Shown: one piece after another, positions 25,001-37,000 of the stretch | Numbering within the stretch: the stretch's first letter is position 1 | Layout of the letters: each line of letters begins with the position of its first letter | From: Choristoneura fumiferana | Taxonomy: Eukaryota > Arthropoda > Insecta > Lepidoptera > Tortricidae | Direction of reading: 5' to 3' | NCBI RefSeq assembly: GCF_025370935.1 | Contig: NC_133485.1 | Span: 5,284,447-5,348,446, forward strand | DNA length: 64,000 nt | Position numbers and translations under genes: made by a program | The notes under the pieces: model-generated | What the model was told of the DNA's origin: nothing | What the model saw: only the letters and a program-made list of their open reading frames with translations | Databases searched by the model: none

Positions 25001-28000
25001 TCATCATATTTCACTTGCACTTCACATAATTCTTCACATTTTTCCTTAATATCGGCCATCAAATTCGCATTTATTTTATTTAATGATTCTAATGCTGACT
25101 GTAAATTTTCTTTTTCCGATAATTCTGACTTAAGCTTATTCTGTACAGCTTTAATAATATCGTCTTTTTCAAGCACTTGTTCTTCTTGAATACCTATCGC
25201 GTGTTGAATGTGCACGTTAAGGTTTTTTAATTCATTGTTCTTCAGCACAACTTGCTCAGATATTTTGTTCAATTCGGCGTCCTTTATATCACAGTCGTAA
25301 ATTATTTTTTCGGTTCTTGTCTTCTCCTCTTCAATTTCGTTTTCCAGTTCTTTAATCTTATTATCTTTTTCATTCACTATATGGTTCATTTCCAAAATTT
25401 CACGCGTCAGTTTGTTATTAGTGTCCAAGAACTCCATGTTTTTAGCTTTGAACTCAGCAATTTCATTTTCGAGTCTTATTTTATTTTCGATTTCAATATT
25501 TAAATTAGTGCTGATATTATTTGTTTCTGTTATTTGATTGCAAAGAGTCTCTTTTTCTGCCGATATCTTTCTTTCGAGGTTCAAAATATTGTTCCTTAAT
25601 TCTTCTATGACCCGGTTGTGAGCGTCATTGTCACTTAATAATTTAATATTATCATTTTGTACCACGCTTAATGTATTGGTTGAAACTGCATAATCTTTTG
25701 TAATTCGTTCTACCTCAGTGGTCAATAACTCAATAGTATTGACTTTTTCTTCTAGGTATTTCTTTATGACAAGTAACTCTTCATTCTTTTGTGATATTTC
25801 ATTTGTTAACTGTACGATTTTGGAACTTAACGCAGTATTTTTTCCTTCAAACTCATTATTGGTGGATTGCAGTTCTATAATTTTAGTTTCATATTGCACT
25901 CTTAGTTCAATTTCATGTTGGAGTTGAGTTTGTATTGAATCAACAATTATATTTCTTTCATCTAAGGCCAGGTTTAACTTTTCATTGTTTTCTGATAATT
26001 CTTTATTACTATCCTGTAACATTTTATGATTTTGTTCCATTTCGATGCTACGAGTTTCCACCTCTTTTAATAAATTATCATTTGTTTCCTTTAAATTTGA
26101 ACATTCTTGTTCTACGCTAGCAGCCAGAGTCTTCATGCTAGCCACTTCTGATTGTAATTCTTCTACAAGAGCGACATTTTCCTCAATTTCCTTCTGTAAT
26201 ATTTTATTTTCATAAACTTGCTGTTGAAATTCACTGTCAATTTTGCTTTTTTCTTCTTCCAACTTCGTCAAATTCTTATGATACAAAATTGAAAGTTCAT
26301 CTTTTAACTCTTTTTCTTGTTTTAAATCTGATAGCATGTGATCGATCTTAGCAGATTTATCGGAGAGTTCTTTTTTACTATTTAATTCTTTTTCACTCAA
26401 CTCCAGCACATGTTTTTCATATTCCTCTTTCATTTCGACCGTCGCAGCTTTTTCAGATTCAACACTATTCTTCAACTCTGCGCAAGTGTTTTTTAACTTA
26501 GTAATAGTAACAGTAATCTTCTCAATTTCCTTGTTTTTGGACGCTATTTCTTCTTTGAAGTTAGTAATAGTATCTTCAAGTATCTTACATTTCTTTTGAT
26601 ATTCAGCTTCAAGTCTATTTTTAAAATACACTTCATTATTTAAGGTCTCTTCTAGAGCTTCTTTCTCTTTCTTGGCTACTGTGACCATTTCTCTCTCACA
26701 CTCGATTGCTGCTTTAAGATCAGATAACTCCAAAGTCAGCGACTGGACTTGTAATTCCTTGCTGTCCAATATACTTTTAGATTGTAATTGTATTTTTTTG
26801 ATAGATTTTTCAGTTTTTTCCAATTTTAGCAGCAATTTAGATGTGTTTTTTTCGTTACTGTCTTGAAGCTGTTCATTCTTTTTTGCTTCGTCTTTTAATT
26901 TGGCTTCCAGCGTCTTTAGATCTGTAACAAAAGGGTTTATTCGATGAATAAACTAATTAAGATTTATTAGTTATAAAACAGTAGTTAAATTATTAAACTT
27001 ACTTTGTTTGTTATCATGGTGATCGCGACATAATTTCTCATATGCATTCTTAAGTTTTGATAAATCATTATCCTTCTCAATAACAGCAGCTTCCAGTCTA
27101 GCTTTTTCATCATTTGAATTATTTAATGTTTCCTGTAAATCTGATTTTTCTTTTTGTTCAATTAAGATTATTTGATTAATAGACTCGATCATTTCTTCTT
27201 TTGTCATGATTTCATCTTTTAATAGCTTAGTTTCAGAATCCATTTGTTTTTTCAATAATTGTATTCTATGTTCTTTATTCGAAACCTCTTCCTCAAGTTG
27301 TCGTAACTCATGCTCCCTTTTTTCACAAAGTACTATTAAATCTTCTTTTAATTTAGTTTCTTCTTTTAAGTGGCCGTATATCGCGTCAAGTGTGTTTTCT
27401 TTTTCTAATAAATCTGCTTTAGATTTGGTCTTGACGTCATTGACTTCTTCTACTAACGACATTTTTGAGGTTTGCAACTGCGCTAGTTCGTTCTTTAATT
27501 GTACTTTATACTCTATTTCATTCTGTAATTGCATTTGAAGCGATTTGATAGTTGCATTACGCTCATCAATTTTATGTGTAAGCTTTTCTTGCTCTTTTTG
27601 ATAAACATCATTGAGGAACTCGATTTCTTTCTGCTTCGCAACAATTTTGCCGTCTTTGTGTTGGCATTTCTCCTCAAGGCTTAAGACAGTACTTTGTAAA
27701 TGTGCCACTGTTTTATTTAATTCCTCAACACACTGTTCATTTTTCTGCAGATGCTTTTGATATTCTGAAATTTCGTGGCACTTTTCTCGTATACTATTTT
27801 CAATAGCAATTCTCTGTTCATTTAACTTAAATAGTTGATTATTGCACGAGTTGGATAATTCATCTCTTAATTCCTTTTCTTTTCTTAAATCTGCTTGAAT
27901 AACTTCAATCATTTCACTTTTCTTGATAATATTATTCTGTAACTCAACTAATTCATTATTTCTATTGAGTATTTTTTCATTCAATTTCATTATGCGATTG

Positions 28001-31000
28001 TCGCAATCATCTTTAAGTTTTAATTGAGCAAATTTTTCTGCTTCTAATTCTATTTTGAGGTTTTTAATAATGTTTCCGGATTTTTTTGTCTCCTCAGCTA
28101 GGTGTTGTTGTAACGACTGCATTTCATGCAACTTCTCTTCAAGTGCAAGCTTTGTGCTTTCCTTATTGTCAGTAATAGTCTGTGTTAGTTTGGATATTTT
28201 ATCATTTAATTTCTCAATTTCTTGATCATAATGAGTTTTTAAGTTATTTTTGTCCTCTATCTCTTCATTAATACGATGTTTCAGACTAAATACGTCTTGC
28301 TCTTTTTCAGAAAGAATTTTTTCAAATGTGAGTTTCTCTGATTCAAGCTTTTGGTTTACTTCTGCTAGCTGATCCTGTTTTAAAAAAAACTTAAGTGTTA
28401 GGAATATTTACTCATAAATAACGATTACATATCTAACAAGAAAATGCAACTTGCCTGTAAACCCTGCATTTGTTGCTTGAGTACTTCAATTTTAGCTCTC
28501 TCTTCACCAAGCTGCACTTCAACAACATTTGCGCATGCTTCACTGCACACAGCTAAGAAAAAAACACCAGAACTCTTAAGGCTGTATTTCGGTTAGAGAT
28601 GTGAGAGGACGTTTTGCAAGGAATGTGTTTGTTATGAACCAATAGAAACGCTTCATTTACCTATCTTCGCTCCGCTGAACTGTTTCCACTAAAGCTGTGC
28701 TGAGCAAGAATAGGTAGAAGAAGCGTTTCCATTGTTTCATGACAAACAAATTCCTCGCAACACATCCTCGCATCTCTGGTTGAAACGCAGCCTAAGTCTT
28801 TACTATTATTACTATCTCAATGTTTGTCAATTGTGTTTGTTACTTATTTTGTACAATAAAGAGTTTACATACATACTACTTACCTGAAAATATTTTTCAA
28901 TATATTATGCTATGACCATTGCGGAAACAAGTATTTTAAGAAGTTTTATTTCGTTAAATCGTGAACTATGATAAAAGTTGAACACGCCAAAACTTGGGCA
29001 CACAAAAATTTATAAATAATAATTATAACAATAAATAATAACATTATGCTCTCCATATTTAATGTCAAATTTAATAAGCTTTAAAATAACATTTCCTATT
29101 TTAGTTAGTGTCTGCACAGTAAGCCATGTACTGAACTTTCCTACGCACGCGGCACAAAGACTTTGCACGTTCTCATTAGGATACCTTTTCGTCGCCCAGT
29201 ATTTTTTGGAGCTCAGAGACTGATTTTAGTTCTCCGCCTTTCTTTTTCAAAATCCTTTTCATAATACTCCAGTACTCTTCCACAGGCCGCAGTTCTGGCA
29301 ATTATTGTACCAATCCATTACTGTTTTTGCGTAATGGCAACTGGCAAACGGGGGTGGTGAGTCGTGTTTTCTTATAGAAGGCAGCAAACTTCTGTAAACA
29401 CTATTTTCATAAATATCGACGTTTATTGTCCATGTGCTGATAAACGAGCGACTTTTTTTCCAAAGCTGCATATTCCATGTCAAAGAAGGTATATTTTTGG
29501 AAATTTAGATCGTTTTTTTTATTTACAATCTTCAGGAGCTTCTGTTCGACTTTTACTGGTATAAAACTCTTGCCCAGGAATTTGTTTAAAGTCCGCTTTT
29601 ATGTATGTCTCGTCGTCCATGACAACACATTCAAATTTCGTAAGAAAATTTTCATATAGTTTTCGCGACCCTTACTTTGCCGATAAGTTCTGTCTGGTGC
29701 AGCCTGGGCTTTATATCTTCTTAGTCCTGCCCTACGTTTCATTTTTTGAACATAGGACTGAGATATTTTCACTTTTTAGCAACATCACGAAATGATATCT
29801 TATGATTTGAGGCAATCTTTACAACACTTTCTTCCTTTTTTTTATTCTTGACTCCTTGCAAGCCACTTCCTGGCTTTCCATCTATTGTCAAGCGTTCATG
29901 GAACTTTTTTAATACAAACCATAGATTGTGAACATTTCATTCTTTTCGCGATATCTCTGTAGCTATTCATTGGTTTTTCTACATGTTCGTGCAAGATACG
30001 TTTGCGCTGTTTATGTTGTTTGCGCGACATTTTGGCAACGAAAAAATAAAAGAAGAAAAGCTGTCGTCATATTATAGACTAGTAATTTGTGAATAAAAAA
30101 CAGTTAAAAATTTTTGTATATCTCCATTTTTTGCGTAAATTTTTACCCATTCTTCTATGCCCAAGTTTTGGCGTGTTCAACCTTTAACCCTGATAGGTAC
30201 AAAACAGAAAAAATAACCACCGTTTTCTCTCTTTTTAGCTGACCCGACAAGAAAGACAAACAAGAAAACGGTCTTTATGGCAACCCCGATAAACGATTTT
30301 GGCGATCGTAAAAAGGCTTAAGTCTAGTCAGTATTAAAGCTGATTTACCAGCAACATATAACTCTTACATATATTATGCAGCGACTGAATACTAGTATCA
30401 GGATCGTCACACTCTAGCATACTAGCATCCAGTCCGTTGTTGCGGTTGTGTTGCCTCAGTTCCGAGACGAGGTCTTTAAGCGACTGCACCGTACGACGCT
30501 CGGTCTCCAACTGATCAGTGAGCTGACCAGCCCTGAAGGATTCCTGCTGGCTAAGCGAGAGCCACTTGTCGCGCTCGTGCTTTAAATCTTCCAGCTGCGT
30601 TAAAAAGAGAGGAAAGATGAAAGAAATTAATATTAGAAATTAAGATGCCAGCGACTGCAGCTAAAGTTCATTAATAAGTCGCTTGTTAACAATTATTTTA
30701 TACATAAACATCTATTACCTGCCTACAAGGTATTGTTTGCTTACTGCATTGTAAATTATAATCGTGGCACTGGTTTTGTGACTAAACCATGGATAGCTGA
30801 AGATTGTTACTACCATCCCGCATCATCAATTAGCCCTTTTCCAGGCATAGTGCATATAGTGACCACATAAATGTACACAAAAATTCGACCTTGCTACATT
30901 TACAATATGGTACAAAATCAACTGAATCATTAAAAATTATAATTGTTTTTAAATTAATCCCAACATCAAACTTTGATTCATTTTGTGGTAGCTTACCTAA

Positions 31001-34000
31001 GCGGGCCCTGGAAAAGGGTTAAAACACAATTGTAATTGTAGAAACATCACATTCACTTCGATATCATCGAGAGATTTTATGCATTAGTCGCGCTCTATTT
31101 GCCATCGCAGCCTTAATGTATTCAGATTAACCAATAGTAGATTGATAACCAAGGGTGGAAAGTGACCCATTTCACCAGCGCCAATAGTTCGAGGGGAAAT
31201 GGGTAATTTCACCCGAGTTAGACACTCTACTTTTCATTTCGACTGTGAGGAAAGTAAAATAGTAATATCATTAAATTGAATTTCAGTATTCCAGCACAAG
31301 ACCGATCTGAGTGGAGAGCCTTGGGGAAGGCCAATGTCCAGCAGTGGACGTCTTTCGGCTGACATGATGATGATTCAGTAAATTGAATTTACTTATATCC
31401 AACCTCCAACGGTACCTTTTCAACCTGGCCACTTGCCTCGGCCGAGTATAAAAAAAAATCGAGTTGGTCACGACCAAGGAGTTTATATACCTACAAAACT
31501 GGAGGTTGAACGCCGAACGAAGAAGTTTGACCTTTATTACTTATTTATATATTCCATCTCTTTCTCAACCTAACTAAAGTAAAGAAAGAGATGGAATATG
31601 TTCGTGACGTAATAAAGATCAAATTTCTTGTTTCAAACGGATGTTCGGCGTTCAACCTCCAGTGTTGTTTAATAAACTCCTTGGTCACGACGTGCATCTA
31701 AGTGGCCATGCCGAAACGTGAAAAAAAAAGTGTCATTGACGTAACTCAATTATCTTCGAATCCATCGCCAATCGAAGAATTAAAAAGAAATTACTTTCCA
31801 CCCTAGAGATAAAAACGCAATTTTCCACCCGGCTATCTACCCATGAAAATTAAACTTTTCTGAACAGGAGAGATGAAAATTATCCTAATTCGAGCGCTAC
31901 GGAGCCCAGGGCTTGTAAATAAAACTGCGATGCGAGGTCGCATCGTAAAAATATACGAGCTCGCACGACGCATCGCAAGAACTTGCGAATTGATTCCTGC
32001 GATGCTACGTCACACTTGTTGACGCCGTATGGCCAACCGAATCGTGGAAAGGAAACGCTTTTCCTTGCAACAATTCGTGTCGCAGTTTTCTGCGTTGCGC
32101 ATTGCGCAGATTCTCATTTTTGTGATTCGGATTCTCATTATAAAACTGTGCTACCTTCTTCTTGTAAGCGTCCCGTTCGTCTTCGACATCATCCAGCCGT
32201 CCCTGTACACTGTCCAGCCTCGCCTCCAACTCTTGCAGCTGTTTCTGCAGCCGCGTGTCGTCGGCGCGCGCCTGGCTGCTGGCTTCTCGGTCCTCGCCAC
32301 AGCACAGAGATATCTTGGCCTTCAGGTTAAGGATTTCCAGTTTGTATTGTTCTTTTTCTTTTGCTGGAACACGGTATGGTAATGGTTATGTTGGGACGTC
32401 TCGTGTAAACAAATAAGCGAAGCGTTAGCTGGCGAAGCCTTAAGAACTGGTACACAATAGGCGTATAAAAAAGAAAAGAAAAGCGCGATTTAGAAAGCGA
32501 ATTTATGTTTAGCTTGAGAAGCCACGGTCACGGATTCAAATCCCTGATTTCTTTCGGAATTTATGTGCAAAATTACATCAAAAATTAACCATTAGCTATG
32601 CAGTGAAGGAAAACATCGTGATGAAACCTGCACGACTTGCAAAGAAATTCAATGATGTGTGAATTGGAAAATTCGCACTGGGTCTTTCGTGGAAACTACC
32701 GTCCAAGCCCTCTTATTCTGAGAAGAGACACCTGTACCCTACAGTAGGATTGTATACAGGGCTAGATGACATTTAATGTACATATTAAATATAAGCGCGC
32801 GTCAGCATACGTACAGTTGAGTTCTTATAATTTTGAGCAAAAATTTGATCAAAATATGTGAATATCTATGCTGTATTGTTATTGCCGTCAAAGCGTGTTC
32901 TGATAATCTGAACATAATAGCAATATTTTGATTGAAATTTTCGCTAAGAAGCATAAGAACTCGACTGTACCTACACCAGGATACAATACAATACAAAGAC
33001 TTATTGTACACCAGAAATAGTAAGTGATACAGAAAACAGATACACAGAGAAAAAATTACAAGGAAAGCAATAGGCGACCTTATCGCTTAAGAGCGATCTC
33101 TTCCAGGCAACCTGGAATATAATTTCTTAAAACGCGAACCGCCTAATGTGTGACCCCCGTGTCGAATGGACCCTCAATATCCTTCACTTCAATATTCCTG
33201 TATTGAGGCTGGAGTTTTGTATGTAAAATCTGTCATTTGATTGCGGTCGCTAGCGTCAGAAACGTTAGGCAATACGGCCTCTAGTCTACGAGCGTTTCAA
33301 CCGCTATCAGTTTCCTGTCGCTTATACTAAAGAAATGAGTCAGGTAGAATGGAAGGATCTTATAAAACGATATGGTGTGCATGCGGTATAATTACAATTC
33401 ATTCAAATTACGGTCTCTCATTCCCTCAATACATGCGACAGGAAACTGATAGCGGTTGAAACGCCCGTAGAAACCCACAGCCACAGCCAGACTTACACAG
33501 TCTATCCAGCTTAAGCTGTGTCCTAGCCAGCTCGTCCTGCAAGTAGTTACGGTCGAACCGTTCGGCGTCGAGGGCCGCCTGGAGCCGCCGGACCTCGCCG
33601 TGGAGCGAGCGAAGCGCCGGCGGCGTCTCGGCGACCTGGCTGCCCGTTTGGGGCCCGCACGCCTCTGTAATTAAATGCGGTAGAAGGATTTAACACATAG
33701 GCCAATTTTTTTTTTTAATAATACAATACATTACAATACAGTGTTACGGTGCTCTTATATGGGTTAGATTTGGCGAGTTGCCACCAGTGAGTAATAAAGG
33801 AAGGCTAAAATCGCTTTATAACTGCAAAATTAATCAAAATGTTATGTTTCCCTTGATCGGAACGACCTCGACCGCCTTCATCCTTTTCCTTATAATTATT
33901 TGTCATTTGGATAGACTCTGGACCCAAGTGCTAATTCCAATTACAGCATAACGTCCCCGACCAACCCCCTCGAACTTGATCGCATGCATACGATAATAAT

Positions 34001-37000
34001 GGAGCGTGGTGCCATCTATCGAAATTATTTAAAGTCACGACTTTACGTTTGTGTATCGATTTAATTACAACACCGTGTCCAATAAGTTCGAATACACATC
34101 TTTTTGCACCGACCCTAAAGACATACGGACTACAAGCCATCATATTCTTATTTTAATTAATAAAAATATATTAACGTTATAAAAATGCAATCATTTAAAT
34201 CGTCAAGGTATTTGTGGTTTGTTTTCCACGATGAAACAGTATCGCGAAACGATTATCAAAAAATTTCGCAATGGCGACAGCCCAGGCGCTATCTTCGAAG
34301 CTTTAAAACCCTTGAAATTAAACGCAATCTAGTTTACACCACAATCAAAAGGCATAGAGACCTCCTCCGTTCGGCCACATTTAGCTAGAACCGATAGATT
34401 AGTAAAAATTGTGAGAGAGCGAGTTTGGTGGAAAAAACACCGCTCTATTCGAAAATAGCTGCTGACCTGAAAATTTCAAGGTGCACAAGGTGTGCACCGA
34501 TCGCCCAACGTTTTGAGCGTAGATCTTGGATGCCATGCCTACAAAAAACACATAGTTCATGGCATTTCCGTAGCGACCAAGAAAAAGAGAGACATTTATC
34601 GAACACAATACTTTCTTGGCATGCAGGGGATCAGTTTGTTTTTTGACTAGAAACTGTTTGTATTAGAACAGCCTCATAATGCCCAAATTGATCAATTGTG
34701 GACACCAAGGATAGAAAACATTCCGAACAACTAGAAAAATGTTCCCGAGCTCGCCATCGATGATGTGTGGGGTGCAGTTTGTAGGCGGGGTACCTACCTT
34801 TAATATTTATCGATAAAGGCGTTTCGGCGCCGATAAAGGCGATAAATCCGAAGGTTTTGGAGAAAATTATTGCCCCAAATTTAAAAAGTATGTTTGGGAA
34901 TGATTTTTTTGTTTTCCAACAAGACGGAGCTCCTTCACACACAGCAAACCTTCAAACTTGGTGTCAGGCTAATTTGACCGATTTTTTTCCGAAACATGAA
35001 TGGCCACCCAGTTCTCCAGACTTAAACGTATTACATTATTTCGTAAGCTCGTACATGCTTTCAAAACTACATATTTATATAATCGCAAACCTGGATCATT
35101 TCAAAAAGGTTATCAAGCACATTTGGAACGAAATGCCAATGGAAGCTGTGCGTGCCGCGTGTGATTCATTCCAGAAACGTTTGAAGCTGGTAAAAAAAGT
35201 TAAAGGTGGAGTTATCCTGAAACATTTATTGTAAATAATTTAAATACGTGTGGCATTGATAAAATATAGTTTTTATTATAATAACTTTACATACATTTGT
35301 TTTAACAAGAATCTAAACTGTATGCAAACTTATTGGACACGGTGTACACGACCTGTCTGTTTGGGCTTTAATTGCAGCCTTTAAATACATATCTATGGTG
35401 ACCTACCAGACGTCGATGGCCACTGTCCGTGTGGTAAAAGGGTGTCACTCATTACTTTACCATTGGCCTCCATTTTCACCAGAAATGTGGACTATATTTT
35501 GCATGAACCAATAGAAACGCCACATTTACCTCGCCTCGCTCCGCTCAGCTGTTTCCATCAGAGATGTGCTATGCGAGGGTAAGTAAATGAAGCGTTTCTA
35601 TTGGTTAATGAAAAACACATTCCTCGCAACACATCCTCACACATCTTTGGTGGAAACGCAGCATAAGACAATTAAAAAAAAAAACAGTCAAAATTTCTCG
35701 AACTTTTTTGCGACCTATTAGAAAAACATATGTTTAGGAAGCAGATGGCAATGGCCGGCCGGCACGGCGACAGCTGGTTGAATGAGAACACCTGCCGTAC
35801 TCACCCCTTTGTTATTCATAGGCCGAACGGAACTCGCGCCATTTTTTTTAGCATTGGTTTAGCACGAGCGTATTTTGAATAACGAATGTCGATCTAGAAT
35901 TAAGTTGTTTGGTAAGGTGTGAAAGTTTGCAATTGATTAGGTAATAATTAATTGTTTATTCCAAGATAAAAAAAAATTAAGTATTTTGTCAATCAAACAA
36001 TAAATACCAGACTTGAAGCGCGTCAAAATAAGTAAAGCGTAGATACAGTCAGCAGCAAAAGTGGATGAGCGGTTACGGTGCTCAAAATGATCTTATTACC
36101 TTGGTAAAGTCCCGTGTAGACCATTTTAAGCACCAAAACCGCTTATTGACTTCTGCTGCTGACTGTATGTAGGTCTATGTCACACGGAACTTTAACCAGC
36201 TATATGTCCATAATTTTTTGTTTAACAAAAAAAAGAAAAAACGTAATTTTTTTAATTTAAGTGACAGACTTAATTATATATTTTTAGAAATCTAGCCTAT
36301 TCTATCCTTTGGTTCATAGTTACATTTTTAACTGTATTTTTATTTAGACAGTTGAAAGTTAATGTCATGCATGAACTCAAGAGGCGACGTAAGCCGTCGG
36401 CAACCGCTGAGTCCTCCTCAAGGCCACGAAATTTTCTAGTTTTAATAAAAACAAGTTTAAGCAAGTAAAGTAGTCAAAATCAACTTGTAAGATTTAAGAT
36501 TTGTAGCAAACAAACAAATATTAAGTATATGAATGGTAAATATAAGGAATAGGAAGGTAAGGAAAAAAATTGGAAGTTGGTTAAAAATAGTATGGAGAAC
36601 TCTGTTAGCAACATTATAGGTATTATATTCAATGCATAAAATACAATGTTCAAAACCATGAGATCATAACCAGAGGCATGGAAACTGGCACATTGGATTT
36701 CATTGGGAAGTAGCAAAGTAAAAGAGGTTGTAATCCATTCTTCCAAACAAACAATTCTTTACAATAGATACATTTCTTCCTAATTCTTACGAATGAATTT
36801 ATTTATATTTACTATCCTTAGGCAAAGGATTGACATGACATTGTGCTAGACCAGGAGGCTTGGAGGTTAAGAGGAGTGGCCTTTGCCCAACAGTGGGACA
36901 TAATACCAGGTCAGTTAAAAAAAAATATTTTAACAGTACTAATATGTTAAAAAAATATTATAATAGTGCACAAAAACTAATAGTTCAGTTTACTTTATTT

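Noticed and set aside
34185..35234. A functional cellular gene with QQDGAPSHTA
   Set aside because: The motifs are those of Tc1/mariner transposases, the frame is broken, and the segment lies between matching terminal inverted repeats.
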